DNA of 64,000 bases from an uncultured Kushneria sp. (GTDB taxonomy: Bacteria > Pseudomonadota > Gammaproteobacteria > Pseudomonadales > Halomonadaceae). Positions 18,983-28,120 of the stretch are shown piece by piece. Each line of letters begins with the position of its first letter. Position 1 is the stretch's first letter. The stretch covers positions 124,001 to 188,000 of the forward strand of contig NZ_CANMFC010000003.1 of NCBI RefSeq assembly GCF_947497025.1, read 5' to 3'. Position numbers and translations under genes: made by a program. The notes under the pieces are model-generated. The model ran no database searches. It was not told the DNA's origin and saw only the letters and a list, made by a program, of their open reading frames with translations.

Positions 18983-20678
18983 TCCCATGGGGGCGCTTCA
19001 GCAGCTCGGACGTTCCCTGATGCTGCCGATTGCGGTATTGCCCATTGCCGGGCTTTTGTTGCGCATGGGCCAGCCCGATCTGCTGGACATTGCCTTCATT
19101 GCCCAGGCCGGCAATGCCATCTTTGAACATCTGCCGTTGATCTTTGCCATTGGTGTGGCGGTAGGGATTGCCGATGACAGCAATGGGGCTGCGGGCCTGG
19201 CGGGGGCGATCGGCTACCTGGTCATTACCGCGGTACTTGAAGCGCTCAATCCCGACATCAATATGGGGGTGCTGGCCGGCATTATCGCAGGTGTGGTGGC
19301 CGGGCTCTGGTACAACCGCTGCAAGAACATTGCGCTGCCCGATTATCTGGCCTTTTTTGCCGGGCGGCGCTTTATTCCGATCGTGACCGGGCTGACGGCG
19401 CTGGCGCTGGGGTGGGGACTTGGCTGGGTCTGGCCGCCGGTTCAAAACGCCATCGATCAGAGCGGGCAGTGGATGATCGATTCCGGCGAACTGGGGCTTT
19501 TTGTCTATGGCACGCTCAACCGGCTTTTGATCGTGACCGGGCTGCATCACGTGCTCAACTCGCTGGTGTGGTTTGTCTTTGGCAACTATGAAGGCGCCAC
19601 CGGTGATCTTCACCGGTTCTTTGCCGGCGACCCGAACGCCGGCAGCTTCATGACCGGATTTTTTCCGGTGATGATGTTCGGCCTGCCGGCGGCAGCACTG
19701 GCGATGTATCACACCGCTGCAAGGGATCAGCGCGCCCGGGTGGGTGGCATGCTCTTTTCGCTGGCCCTGACCGCCTTTCTGACCGGTATCACCGAGCCGC
19801 TGGAATTTACCTTTATCTTCCTTGCGCCTGCGCTATATGCCGTGCATGCGCTGCTCACCGGCGTGTCGATGGCGCTGATGAGCTGGCTGGGGGTAAAGCT
19901 GGGCTTTACCTTCTCGGCCGGCACCTTTGACTATCTGCTCTCCTATGGTCTTTCCAGTCGCGGTTGGCTGCTGATCCCGGTCGGGCTTTTGTACGCAGTG
20001 CTCTATTACATGATCTTTCGCTGGGCCATCGTGCGCTTTGATCTCAAAACGCCGGGGCGTGAACCCATGAGCCAGACGGCAGCGCCTGAAGAAGGGGAAG
20101 TGCAGGCACGCGGCCCGGCCTTCGTCACGGCACTGGGCGGCGGTGACAATCTGACCTCGGTCGGGGCCTGTACCACGCGACTGAGACTGGTGGTTCAGGA
20201 CGTTGAGCAGATTGATGAGGCCGCGCTCAAGGGGCTGGGTGCCCGAGGCGTGCTCAGGCTCAAGGGGGGGCACCTGCAGGTGGTCATGGGACCGATTGCC
20301 GATGGCGTGGCCGAGGATATCCGTACGGCACTGAAAGCGCGCGGCAAGCCGGTGCAAACGCCGGATATCGCACGAACCATGGCGCCGGCGGCCGAGCAGG
20401 AAAGGTCCGGACAGAGCGCCCTGAAGGATGCAGACCTGTCCCGCTGGCTCGAAGCGCTCGGGGGCGTTAATAATCTTCGCCGCAGCGAGCTGGTGGCGCT
20501 GTCGCGCGTGCGTCTTGAGATCAGCGAACCGTCACATCTTGACCACGACGCCCTGTCATCGCTGGGTGCCGCGGGCGTACAGCGCATCGGTGATCATTGC
20601 CTGCATCTGATTCTGGGCGAGCAGGCCTGGATTGTGGCGCAGCAGCTCCAGGCGGAGATTCAGCGCGATGGCCGCTGA
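18972..20678 (+). CDS. nagE: PTS N-acetylglucosamine EIICB with an extra Cys-less EIIB
   Basis: Membrane permease of the glucose/GlcNAc PTS family that imports and phosphorylates GlcNAc. The EIIC domain (about 1-375) has the family motifs GLHHVLNSLVW and GITEPLEFTFIFLAP. EIIB domain 1 (about 385-460) has the phosphocysteine C400 in SVGACTTRLRL. A second EIIB-like domain (about 485-565) repeats the fold (ALGGVNNLRRSELVALSRVRL, then GVQRIGDHCLHLILG) but has Ala509 at the phosphocysteine position. EIIA is absent and is supplied by the fused protein upstream. GGGAG lies nine bases before the ATG. The length of 568 is explained by the second EIIB. Confidence 0.93.
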   Translation: MRFDPMGALQQLGRSLMLPIAVLPIAGLLLRMGQPDLLDIAFIAQAGNAIFEHLPLIFAIGVAVGIADDSNGAAGLAGAIGYLVITAVLEALNPDINMGVLAGIIAGVVAGLWYNRCKNIALPDYLAFFAGRRFIPIVTGLTALALGWGLGWVWPPVQNAIDQSGQWMIDSGELGLFVYGTLNRLLIVTGLHHVLNSLVWFVFGNYEGATGDLHRFFAGDPNAGSFMTGFFPVMMFGLPAAALAMYHTAARDQRARVGGMLFSLALTAFLTGITEPLEFTFIFLAPALYAVHALLTGVSMALMSWLGVKLGFTFSAGTFDYLLSYGLSSRGWLLIPVGLLYAVLYYMIFRWAIVRFDLKTPGREPMSQTAAPEEGEVQARGPAFVTALGGGDNLTSVGACTTRLRLVVQDVEQIDEAALKGLGARGVLRLKGGHLQVVMGPIADGVAEDIRTALKARGKPVQTPDIARTMAPAAEQERSGQSALKDADLSRWLEALGGVNNLRRSELVALSRVRLEISEPSHLDHDALSSLGAAGVQRIGDHCLHLILGEQAWIVAQQLQAEIQRDGR

Positions 20679-21579
20679 AGATGCGCTTTTGGTGGGGATA
20701 GACGGCGGCGGCAGCGGCACTCGACTGATGGCGCAGTGGCAGGGCCGTTGCGTTGAGGTCACGGGTGGCCCGTCGGGGCTTGCCCTGGGGGTGGCGCGGG
20801 CCTGGCGCACCATCCTTGCGCTGCTGGAAGAGGCTCGGCAGGCACTGGGCGCCACGTTGCCCGTTGAGCAGTGCCATCTGGCGCTGGGGCTGGCTGGTGC
20901 CAATCAGTGGTCGTGGCGCGATGCCTTTTTTCAGGCGGCGCCAGACCTTGCAGGCCTGAGACTTGAAAGCGATGCCTTCACCACACTGGTGGGGGCGCAT
21001 CAGGGGCTGCACGGCGCCATTGTGGCGCTGGGGACCGGCAGTGTCGGTGAGGCGCTGCATGGCGATGGCCGGCGTGTCAGCGTGGGTGGCTACGGGTTTC
21101 CCTCGGGGGATGAGGCGAGCGGTGCCTGGCTGGGGCTTCGGGCCAGTCGCCATGCACAGCACGCACTTGATGGGCGTGTCGCGCCGGATGATTTTTCCCG
21201 CGCGCTGTGCGAGACGATGTCGATGCTGGCCAGCGCCCCCGCCACCTGTGCGGCCACACTGACACACTGGCTTTCCAGCGCCGATCAGACCCGGTTCGCC
21301 GCGCTTGCCCCGGTGGTTATCCGACACGGTGATCATCCGGTCGCTCAGGCACTGTTGCATCAGGCCGGTGAGGATATCGCGCTGATGTATCAGGCGCTCG
21401 ACCCGCGCGGGCAGCTGCCGCTGGCGCTTTGTGGCGGGCTGGCCGACGCGCTTGAACCGTGGGTGCCGCAGGCGCTTGCAACGCAGCTGGTTCGTCCGAA
21501 GGGCAGCAGCGTCGAAGGAGCGTTACGGCTGGCAGGTGAGCTGTGCCCATCATCACAGGGCAGGCAGACGTTACAATGA
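20668..21579 (+). CDS. BadF/BadG-type ATPase, probable N-acetylglucosamine kinase
   Basis: ASKHA-fold sugar kinase of 303 residues. The phosphate-1 motif is LLVGIDGGGSGTRLMAQ at the N-terminus, phosphate-2 is IVALGTGSVGEAL near residue 115, the adjacent YGFPSGDEASGAWLGL segment is typical of GlcNAc kinases of this family, and the adenosine motif is LALCGGLADAL. The start at 20668 overlaps the nagE stop by 11 bp, so it is translationally coupled to the PTS genes. In this context it probably phosphorylates aminosugar released inside the cell, for example during wall recycling, feeding NagA or NagB-II. GlcN kinase activity is an alternative. Confidence 0.82.
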   Translation: MAAEDALLVGIDGGGSGTRLMAQWQGRCVEVTGGPSGLALGVARAWRTILALLEEARQALGATLPVEQCHLALGLAGANQWSWRDAFFQAAPDLAGLRLESDAFTTLVGAHQGLHGAIVALGTGSVGEALHGDGRRVSVGGYGFPSGDEASGAWLGLRASRHAQHALDGRVAPDDFSRALCETMSMLASAPATCAATLTHWLSSADQTRFAALAPVVIRHGDHPVAQALLHQAGEDIALMYQALDPRGQLPLALCGGLADALEPWVPQALATQLVRPKGSSVEGALRLAGELCPSSQGRQTLQ

Positions 21580-21619
21580 AGGTCTGCCATGCCGGCTTTT
21601 ACCACGTACAGGAGATTGC

Positions 21620-22417
21620 ATGACGCCTCATCTGATCGTGACCGATCTGGATCGAACGCTGCTCAACGCCGATCATGGCCTTGATGACATCACCATTGAG
21701 ACCTTTCAGACGCTCGAGCGACAGGGCCATTCACTGGCCATCGCCTCGGGGCGCCATTATCAGGATATCCGCGAGGTTCGGCGCCAGCTCGGGGTCAACG
21801 CGCATATCATTTCGGCCAACGGGGCACATCTGCACGGCCCTGACGATCAATTGATCCATGAAATTCTGGTGCCACAGGACATCGTGCGCACGGTGCTGGA
21901 GATGGACGTACCCAAAGAGGTGCGTATCAATCTCTACACCAGCGATCGCTGGTTGATCGATGCGCCCGAGCCGAAGCTGCTGGCCTTTCACGAAAGTACC
22001 GGGTTTACCTACAACGTGGTGGATATGGCCGGCGTTGACGGGCAGCAGGTGGGCAAGGTGCTCTTTATCGGCGATCCCGTGTTGCTCAAGGCGATCGAAA
22101 CGCGCATTCGTGCTCATTTCGAGGAGCGCACCCACATTACCTATTCGCTGGAGAACTCACTGGAAGTGATGGACCAGGAAGCCTCCAAGGGAAAGATGCT
22201 CAATCGCCTGGCGGCGCAGCTTGATATTCCGGTATCGCATACCGTCGCCTTTGGGGACAACCTCAACGATACCGACATGCTGCAAAATGCCGGCCGTGCC
22301 TTTGCGATGGGCAACGCGCACCCCGAGCTTTTGATCCGGGCGCCCGATGCCGAGCTGATCAAGGCGCACACCGAAGCCGGTGTGGCCGTGAAGCTGCGCG
22401 AGCTGTTTGCCCTCTAG
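21620..22417 (+). CDS. Cof-type HAD-IIB sugar-phosphatase
   Basis: HAD-superfamily phosphatase of 265 residues, resembling E. coli YidA/YbhA. Motif I is TDLDRTLLNAD at the N-terminus, motif II sits in AIASGRHYQD, the conserved lysine is in ASKGKMLNRLA and motif IV is FGDNLNDTDML. The large insertion between motifs II and III is the C2B cap. The true start is the ATG at 21620 with GGAG seven bases upstream; the track ORF begins far upstream inside the kinase gene. It follows the nag cluster by 40 bp and may be cotranscribed. The substrate is not evident. Confidence 0.9.
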   Translation: MTPHLIVTDLDRTLLNADHGLDDITIETFQTLERQGHSLAIASGRHYQDIREVRRQLGVNAHIISANGAHLHGPDDQLIHEILVPQDIVRTVLEMDVPKEVRINLYTSDRWLIDAPEPKLLAFHESTGFTYNVVDMAGVDGQQVGKVLFIGDPVLLKAIETRIRAHFEERTHITYSLENSLEVMDQEASKGKMLNRLAAQLDIPVSHTVAFGDNLNDTDMLQNAGRAFAMGNAHPELLIRAPDAELIKAHTEAGVAVKLRELFAL

Positions 22418-22444
22418 GTGCCACGCCTGTGCTTTAGCGCTTCT

Positions 22445-22469
22445 GCGTCAGGATCTACCGTCCTGACGC
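22445..22469. terminator. Inverted repeat between convergent genes
   Basis: GCGTCAGGA-TCTACCG-TCCTGACGC, a 9-bp perfect stem in the 91-bp gap between the Cof phosphatase and ycjF. No T-run is present on either strand, so its terminator role is only positional. Confidence 0.45.
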
Positions 22470-22508
22470 CCAGGCCTTGCGACCACAGATGACGCCGAAT
22501 GGCTGGCA

Positions 22509-23606
22509 TCAGACATCCTTGGCCTTTTTCCGATCAGCCTTGCCGTCATCGACACGCCTCATCTGCTGCCAGAGCTGGCGGCGCAGATCGGCGAGCTTCG
22601 GCGCGCGGTCATCCTCAAACGGCAGCGGGCGCAGCATTTTCAAAGTGCGAATGCCCAGACGTGCGGTCAAAAGGCCACTGGCCATGCCCTGTCCGGCGCG
22701 ACCGGACAGGCGGCTGGCCAGATTCATCGATAGAAGGTCCATGCTGACCTCGGTGGCAAGTTCACTGGCACCGGCAAACGCCATGTTGGCCAGCACCGCC
22801 CGGAACAGGCGCAGACGGCTGGCATAGCCCAGCTCCAGCCCGTAGAGCGCCGCCAGACGATCGATCATGCGCAGATTGCGCCAGGCCATCAGCCCCATGT
22901 CGATCAGCGTGACAGGGCTGATGGCCACCAGCAGAGCCGTTTCGCTCGACATGCGGGTGATCAGTCTGCGAGCGCTGGCATCACGTGGCGCCAGCACGTA
23001 GTAGTTGAAAAGGTCGCGGGTTTCGCGGGCATTGTGATGCGCCTGTCGAGCGCGCAGAAAGTCCTGCCAGTGCGGGTCACGATGGCCCAGACCCATCTGA
23101 AGGCGCAGGCGGTTGCACAAGCCCTGCATCCGATCGCCGTCCATCTGCGTATCCATGATGTGCGCGTCGATGTCCTCGCGCAGCCGCGCGTGTCGGCGCA
23201 GCCGCTTGAGACGCACCAGTTCACGTGTCAGCGAGGTGCCGGCCAGCGTGACGACGCCCAGACCCAGCACACTCCAGGCCCCACTGACCCAGTCACCGCC
23301 AAACCAGGCGTTCTGGAAGGTGTCGACGGCCTGAACGCCGCCCATGACCAGCGTGCCCGCCAGTACGCTCAAAAGCCCCCAGCGCCGCTTTTTGGGTCTG
23401 GCCAGTGCGTGGTCAAGGGCGCTGTCGATCTGCTCGGGCGGTGCTTCCTCTTCCAGTGGGTGATGAAGGCTGTCGAGCTGGTAACGCGCGCCGGGGGCCG
23501 GGTCCACTGGCACAAAGTGCTGCTCGAAGGCCTGCGCTTCGGGAGCGGTGGTGCTCCTGGCCTCGTTTTGAACATCAAAGCGCCTGCCCGGACGTGGATC
23601 ACTCAT
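22509..23606 (-). CDS. ycjF: YcjF/TIGR01620 family membrane protein (DUF697)
   Basis: A 365-residue inner-membrane protein starting MSDPRPGRRFDVQNEARST, with a polar N-terminal tail, two hydrophobic segments near residues 78-125 (VLAGTLVMGGVQAVDTF and VLGLGVVTLAGTSL), then a C-terminal DUF697-like helical region (LLVAISPVTLIDMGLMAWRN). It overlaps the ycjX stop by four bases (ATGA), so the two are translationally coupled. In enterobacteria the pair is associated with the phage-shock and envelope-stress regulon, but no psp gene is in view here. Confidence 0.88.
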   Translation of the reverse strand: MSDPRPGRRFDVQNEARSTTAPEAQAFEQHFVPVDPAPGARYQLDSLHHPLEEEAPPEQIDSALDHALARPKKRRWGLLSVLAGTLVMGGVQAVDTFQNAWFGGDWVSGAWSVLGLGVVTLAGTSLTRELVRLKRLRRHARLREDIDAHIMDTQMDGDRMQGLCNRLRLQMGLGHRDPHWQDFLRARQAHHNARETRDLFNYYVLAPRDASARRLITRMSSETALLVAISPVTLIDMGLMAWRNLRMIDRLAALYGLELGYASRLRLFRAVLANMAFAGASELATEVSMDLLSMNLASRLSGRAGQGMASGLLTARLGIRTLKMLRPLPFEDDRAPKLADLRRQLWQQMRRVDDGKADRKKAKDV

Positions 23607-25003
23607 CGCAGCTTGTCTCCCAGTAACCAGTCCAGTGCACTGTCCATGCGAATGTGGGGCAGGGCTTCTCCCGCGCCCTGCGGTGCCGGCTTGAAGGCCG
23701 TAAAGTCAAATCCCTGACGCTGCCAGAAATCGGCATCCGGCAGACGCGAGGGCACCTCGCCCGGGAACATCAGCACCTCCTCGCCTGATTCGGTAGTGCC
23801 CTTGAGCGCCGGATGACGCTTGCCGTCATGCTCGACCGTGCGGGCCTGAGTGGCGCGAATGGCGGCCAGCGACAGCGACTTGACCGGGACATCGGCGTAG
23901 CGCAAATCCCTCAGCGGTTCGGCCATCAGCGCCTGCACCAGTGACAGCAGATTGTCATGCTGCTCGGGTGTGACGTGATCGGCCTTGGTCGCCGCGATCG
24001 CCAGTCGATCGATACGCGGATTGAAAAGCCGCGATAGAAGGCTGCGGCTGCCGTAGTCAAAGCTTTGCATCAGTGTTGCGATGGCGTGGCGCAGATCATC
24101 GAAGACATCCGGCCCGGCATTGAGCGCCGAGAGCACATCCACCAGCACAATCTGGCGGTCAAAGCGGCGAAAGTGCTGGCGGTAAAAGGGGCCGATGACG
24201 GTGCGCTTGTAGTGTTCAAAACGCCGTGCCAGCGTCTGGTAATTGCTGTCGGCCGGTAGTTCGGCCAGCGCCGCCGGGTCGCCGAGCTGTTCCATGGGCA
24301 GCGGAAAAAACTGCAACACCGGCGCACCATCAAGCTCGCCGGGCAGCAGAAAGCGCCCCGGTTGCACCCAGGTATAGCCGCCTTCGTTGCGCGCACTGTT
24401 GAGCGAACGAGCGTATTCCGCACTGATATCGGCCAGCTGTTGTTCGTCGGCCGTGGCCGAGGGATCAAGGTCACTGACCCGGTTTAAAAAGCCTTCGGCA
24501 AAGCGGCGCCGGCGTCCAGTGAGCTGGGTTCCAAGCGCTTCACACCACTGCTGATAGCTCTGGCGCAGCATGGGCAGATCCAGCAGCCACTCTCCGGGAT
24601 AATCGATCAGATCCAGAGTAAGCGTGCGCTGCTCGCCCAGAAAATGGCGGCTGCCGGTACGACTCTTGTAGCGGATGAGCAAACGAAGTTCGCTGATGCC
24701 GCGGGTCGGTGAGGGCCAGTCGGGGGGCATGGCCTCAAGTGCAGCCAGCGCCTGATCATAGGGAAAGCGGGGGACGGAAAGGTCCGGCTGGGTCTGGCGC
24801 TGTGCCCCCAGCAGCCGGCCTTCACGGGCGCAGTTCATCATGTCCAGACGGGCATCAAGACCTGCATGGCGCAGCTGGTTGACCAGCGAGGTCAGAAAGG
24901 CGGTCTTGCCGGCGCGCGACAGCCCGGTAACTGCCAGGCGCACCTGCCGGTCAAGGCTGCGTTCAAGCCAGTCACCGGCATAACCGGGCAGCGATAGCGG
25001 CAT
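23603..25003 (-). CDS. ycjX: YcjX family (DUF463) P-loop NTPase
   Basis: A 466-residue GTPase-like protein. Walker A is VTGLSRAGKTAFLTSL near residue 27; a Walker-B-like LDLIDYPGEWLLDLPML and the base-recognition-like IAATKADHVTPEQ follow. These features and the length match YcjX. ATG at 25003 has AAGGA seven bases upstream. It is the first gene of the ycjX-ycjF operon, divergent from the small membrane protein at 25.2 kb. A membrane-stress role is inferred from the family. Confidence 0.9.
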   Translation of the reverse strand: MPLSLPGYAGDWLERSLDRQVRLAVTGLSRAGKTAFLTSLVNQLRHAGLDARLDMMNCAREGRLLGAQRQTQPDLSVPRFPYDQALAALEAMPPDWPSPTRGISELRLLIRYKSRTGSRHFLGEQRTLTLDLIDYPGEWLLDLPMLRQSYQQWCEALGTQLTGRRRRFAEGFLNRVSDLDPSATADEQQLADISAEYARSLNSARNEGGYTWVQPGRFLLPGELDGAPVLQFFPLPMEQLGDPAALAELPADSNYQTLARRFEHYKRTVIGPFYRQHFRRFDRQIVLVDVLSALNAGPDVFDDLRHAIATLMQSFDYGSRSLLSRLFNPRIDRLAIAATKADHVTPEQHDNLLSLVQALMAEPLRDLRYADVPVKSLSLAAIRATQARTVEHDGKRHPALKGTTESGEEVLMFPGEVPSRLPDADFWQRQGFDFTAFKPAPQGAGEALPHIRMDSALDWLLGDKLR

Positions 25004-25086
25004 GGTTGTCCTTGTTCACGGTCGTTGTCGGATGAATGGTCTCGATTGTAGCGAATTGCAGGTCACACCGCCTGAAAGCAATGTGA

Positions 25087-25115
25087 TTGGTAACATGGCA
25101 CACAACGTCTATAGT
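25087..25115 (+). promoter_or_regulatory. Sigma-70-type promoter for the GlsB/YeaQ-like gene
   Basis: TTGGTA, a 17-base spacer, then TATAGT. The -10 box matches five of six positions and the -35 four of six. It lies about 90 bp before the start of the small membrane protein gene, leaving a leader of roughly 80 bases. Confidence 0.6.
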
Positions 25116-25201
25116 CTAGGCAGTACTGCAGGTTACCTGCAGGCTCCCCGGCCGGGGCAAGGGCAAAACATTCAAGCAGGGTGGTTATCAGGGAGAAGAC
25201 C

Positions 25202-25459
25202 ATGAGCATTATTCTTTGGCTGATCATTGGCGGTCTGGCTGGCTGGATTGCCGGCAAGATCATGCGTGGTGGCGGCTTCGGTATCCTGGGCAATATTGTC
25301 GTGGGTATCGTGGGTGCCGTACTGGGTGGTGCCATCTTCAGCATGCTGGGCATTGGCTCCAATAACATCATTGGATCACTGGTGGTAGCCATTATCGGTT
25401 CAGTGATTCTTTTGTGGCTGGTCTCTCTGATCAAGGGCAAGGGGAACGGCAAGGTCTGA
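25202..25459 (+). CDS. GlsB/YeaQ/YmgE family stress-response membrane protein
   Basis: An 85-residue, very hydrophobic, glycine-rich protein with three predicted membrane segments: IILWLIIGGLAGWIAG, ILGNIVVGIVGAVLGGAIF and IIGSLVVAIIGSVILLWLV. The pattern is that of the transglycosylase-associated/YeaQ family. The ATG at 25202 has GGGAGA at good distance; the GTG seven codons upstream in the ORF track has none. It is monocistronic, between a recognisable promoter and a GC-rich hairpin. The family is stress-associated; the biochemical role is unknown. Confidence 0.9.
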   Translation: MSIILWLIIGGLAGWIAGKIMRGGGFGILGNIVVGIVGAVLGGAIFSMLGIGSNNIIGSLVVAIIGSVILLWLVSLIKGKGNGKV

Positions 25460-25482
25460 TCCTGCCGAACGCTTTCTCCCTT

Positions 25483-25512
25483 CGACGCCCGGTCAAGCCG
25501 GGCGTCGTTGTA
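25483..25512 (+). terminator. Terminator hairpin after the GlsB/YeaQ-like gene
   Basis: CGACGCCCGG-TCAAG-CCGGGCGTCG, a 10-bp perfect stem followed by TTGT, 23 bases after the stop codon. Confidence 0.75.
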
Positions 25513-25646
25513 TCTGAACATGGCATGATCGCAGGCCCCATTCAGCGTTGAACCCATCTGCCGTGTCATGATAGCGATGAATGTGTCGAGAAACGTCTCA
25601 AGGCATTGCCTGACAGGTAATCGCTTTTTATCAGGCAACATCAAAG

Positions 25647-25676
25647 GCTGACGGGTATTGCCCGGCAGCTTTTTTA
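25647..25676 (+). terminator. Orphan rho-independent terminator, possible sRNA 3' end
   Basis: GCTG-A-CGGG-TATTG-CCCG-G-CAGC followed by TTTTTTA. It lies 140 bp beyond the preceding gene's own terminator and 270 bp before katE, so it has no obvious protein gene to terminate. Confidence 0.55.
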
Positions 25677-25738
25677 TCAGCTGTTCGACAGGAAACCGGT
25701 GTTATATCAATAAATTCTTTTGTGTCAGTTATTTAAAA

Positions 25739-25757
25739 GAAAATGATTGTCATGCTG
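25739..25757. promoter_or_regulatory. Fur-box-like sequence upstream of katE
   Basis: GAAAATGATTGTCATGCTG matches about 13 of 19 positions of the classical Fur box GATAATGATAATCATTATC. It lies about 190 bp upstream of the catalase gene. Iron control of a haem enzyme is plausible, but the match is by eye only. Confidence 0.35.
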
Positions 25758-25945
25758 ATCAGTGATTCAGTTTTGGCATGGAAGAAGAAAGACACCTACG
25801 CTGATTATCTGCAAGATGCCATGAATTGCTTGCCCAGTGTCCTGACACACTGGGTAGTGGGTAATCGAGCGCTTCCCTGAAGCGCCGCCGATGGACAGGC
25901 AGACCGGTAATGTTTTATTGCCGAATTCGATGAGGAGAGAATACC

Positions 25946-28090
25946 GTGGCCAACAATCCCTATAGCGCGTCCAACACTGACGGTCCGCACGATACTGATT
26001 TCAAAACCAGTGATCAGAGCAAGAACGAGAATCTCGAGCAGTTTCGCAACGATGCCGAAGGTCATGACCTGCGTACTAACAATGGCGTACGCATTGCCGA
26101 TAACCACAACTCCCTGAAGGCCGGTGAGCGTGGTCCGACGCTGATGGAAGACTTTATCTTCCGCGAGAAGATGAATCATTTCGACCATGAGCGTATTCCC
26201 GAGCGCATCGTGCATGCTCGTGGTGCTGCTGCACACGGTGTTTTCGAGGCCTATCCGGAGGCCGAGAAGTATTCAAAGGCGGCGGTTTTCAGGGCCGGCC
26301 AGCAAACCCCGACCTTTGTACGCTTCTCCACCGTTCAGGGCTCGCGCGGCTCCAACGACACTGTCCGTGACGTGCGCGGTTTCGCGACCAAGTTTTACAC
26401 CGAAGAGGGCAACTGGGATCTGGTCGGCAACGACATGCCGGTCTTTTTTATCCAGGATGCGATCAAGTTCCCCGACTTCGTGCACGCCGTCAAACCCGAG
26501 CCGCACAACGAAATTCCGCAGGGCCAATCAGCGCATGACACCTTCTGGGATTTTGTCTCCCTGATGCCGGAGTCGGCGCACATGGTGCTGTGGACCATGT
26601 CGGACCGTGCCCTCCCACGCAGCTATCGCTCCATGGAAGGCTTTGGCGTTCATACCTTCCGGCTGGTCGACAAGCAGGGCAAATCGCGCTTTGTGAAGTT
26701 TCACTGGAAGCCGCTGGCGGGTACCTATTCCTTCATCTGGGACGAGGCGCAGCTGCTGTGGGGTCGTGATCCGGATTTCAACCGCCGCGAGATGGCCACC
26801 GATATCAGCAACGGCGACTACCTCGAATGGGAACTGTGTGCGCAGATCATCGAGGAAGAGGACGAGCACAAGTTCGACTTCGATATTCTGGATGCGACCA
26901 AGCTGATTCCCGAGGAACAGGTGCCGGTGACGCCGCTGGGCAAGATGACGCTCAACCGCAACCCGGACAACTATTTTGCCGAAACCGAACAGGTGGCCTT
27001 CAATCCGGGCCATATCGTGCCGGGCATCGACTTCACCAACGATCCGCTCCTGCAGGGACGTCTGTTTTCCTATCTCGATACCCAGATGCTGCGTCTGGGT
27101 GGGCCGAACTTCAAGGAAATCCCGATCAACCGTCCCGTCACGCCGGTGCATAACAACCAGCGTGACAGCTTCCACCGCATGACGATCAACAAGGGGCAGG
27201 CGTCCTACGAGCCCAACTCGATCGATGACGGCTGGCCGCGTGAAACGCCGCCGGCGGCAGAAAACGGCGGGTTTGAATCGGTCAACGAGCGTGTTGATGC
27301 CCACAAGATTCGCGGGCGCAGTGCCTCCTTTGCCGATCACTATTCGCAGGCCACCCTGTTCTGGAACAGCCAGACAGACGTGGAAAAGGAGCACATCGTT
27401 CAGGCCTACGGCTTCGAGCTTTCCAAGGTCGAGCGTCCCTGGATTCGTGAGCGTGTGATCCAGCAGATCCTGCCCAATATCGATCTGGACCTGGCCCGTC
27501 GCGTGGGCGAGATTCATGGTATCGAGGCACCCACGGAAAAGCCGGCCTCGGCGGAAGAGCTGGGCAGGAGCACGCTGACCGAGTCGCCAGCGCTGAGCCT
27601 GATGGCACGTCTGCCCGGCAACATCAAATACCGCAAGGTGGCCATTCTGGTCGCGGACGGTGTTGATCTTGATCAGGTCACGGCACTGCAGTCGAAGCTC
27701 AAGGCCGAAGGCGCGAAGGGCATGATCATTGCGCCAACCATGGCGCCGGTGAAGGCCAGCAATGGCAACACTATTACGCCGGATGCGATGCTCAATGGTC
27801 TGCCGTCAGTCACCATGGATGCGGTACTGATCGCCGGTGGCGCCAAAAGCGTTGAAACGCTCAAGGCCAGCGGTCAGGGTCGCTACTATCCGCAGGAGGC
27901 CTGGAAGCACCTGAAGGTGATTGCGGCGGTAGGTGAGGGCAAGGCGCTGCTGGAAGCTGCCAATATCAAGCTGGATGAGGGTGTCCTGACCGGTGACAGC
28001 GTGGATGCCATTTTTGATGACTTCAAAAAGGCGCTGGGCCAGCATCGTGTCTGGAGCCGTAATCCGGAAGCCAATACTCAGCCCGCCTAA
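25946..28090 (+). CDS. katE: Catalase HPII (large-subunit, clade 2)
   Basis: Haem catalase of 714 residues that removes hydrogen peroxide. The catalytic histidine is in [15 protein letters not shown], the catalytic asparagine region is [18 protein letters not shown], and the haem-ligand tyrosine is in [14 protein letters not shown]. Beyond about residue 570 comes the C-terminal DJ-1/flavodoxin-like domain ([18 protein letters not shown]) that defines large-subunit catalases. The start is GTG at 25946, preceded by GAGGAGA; no ATG in frame fits. It is monocistronic with a strong terminator. No signal peptide, so cytoplasmic. Confidence 0.96.
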   Translation: MANNPYSASNTDGPHDTDFKTSDQSKNENLEQFRNDAEGHDLRTNNGVRIADNHNSLKAGERGPTLMEDFIFREKMNHFDHERIPERIVHARGAAAHGVFEAYPEAEKYSKAAVFRAGQQTPTFVRFSTVQGSRGSNDTVRDVRGFATKFYTEEGNWDLVGNDMPVFFIQDAIKFPDFVHAVKPEPHNEIPQGQSAHDTFWDFVSLMPESAHMVLWTMSDRALPRSYRSMEGFGVHTFRLVDKQGKSRFVKFHWKPLAGTYSFIWDEAQLLWGRDPDFNRREMATDISNGDYLEWELCAQIIEEEDEHKFDFDILDATKLIPEEQVPVTPLGKMTLNRNPDNYFAETEQVAFNPGHIVPGIDFTNDPLLQGRLFSYLDTQMLRLGGPNFKEIPINRPVTPVHNNQRDSFHRMTINKGQASYEPNSIDDGWPRETPPAAENGGFESVNERVDAHKIRGRSASFADHYSQATLFWNSQTDVEKEHIVQAYGFELSKVERPWIRERVIQQILPNIDLDLARRVGEIHGIEAPTEKPASAEELGRSTLTESPALSLMARLPGNIKYRKVAILVADGVDLDQVTALQSKLKAEGAKGMIIAPTMAPVKASNGNTITPDAMLNGLPSVTMDAVLIAGGAKSVETLKASGQGRYYPQEAWKHLKVIAAVGEGKALLEAANIKLDEGVLTGDSVDAIFDDFKKALGQHRVWSRNPEANTQPA

Positions 28091-28120
28091 GGAGACTGAC
28101 GGATCGCATCTATCCTCTAA

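Larger units (their letters stand above)
25508..25945. other. Non-coding 440-bp region between the GlsB-like gene and katE
   Basis: No convincing reading frame: the minus ORF at 25805-26236 is mostly the shadow of katE. The stretch is AT-richer than its surroundings and holds a second hairpin with a T-run (25647-25676) and a Fur-box-like sequence (25739-25757). The katE promoter must lie here but I could not place it with confidence. Confidence 0.6.

Noticed and set aside
25805-26236. 143-aa minus ORF upstream of and overlapping katE
   Set aside because: Half of it is katE antisense and no ribosome-binding site or motif supports it.
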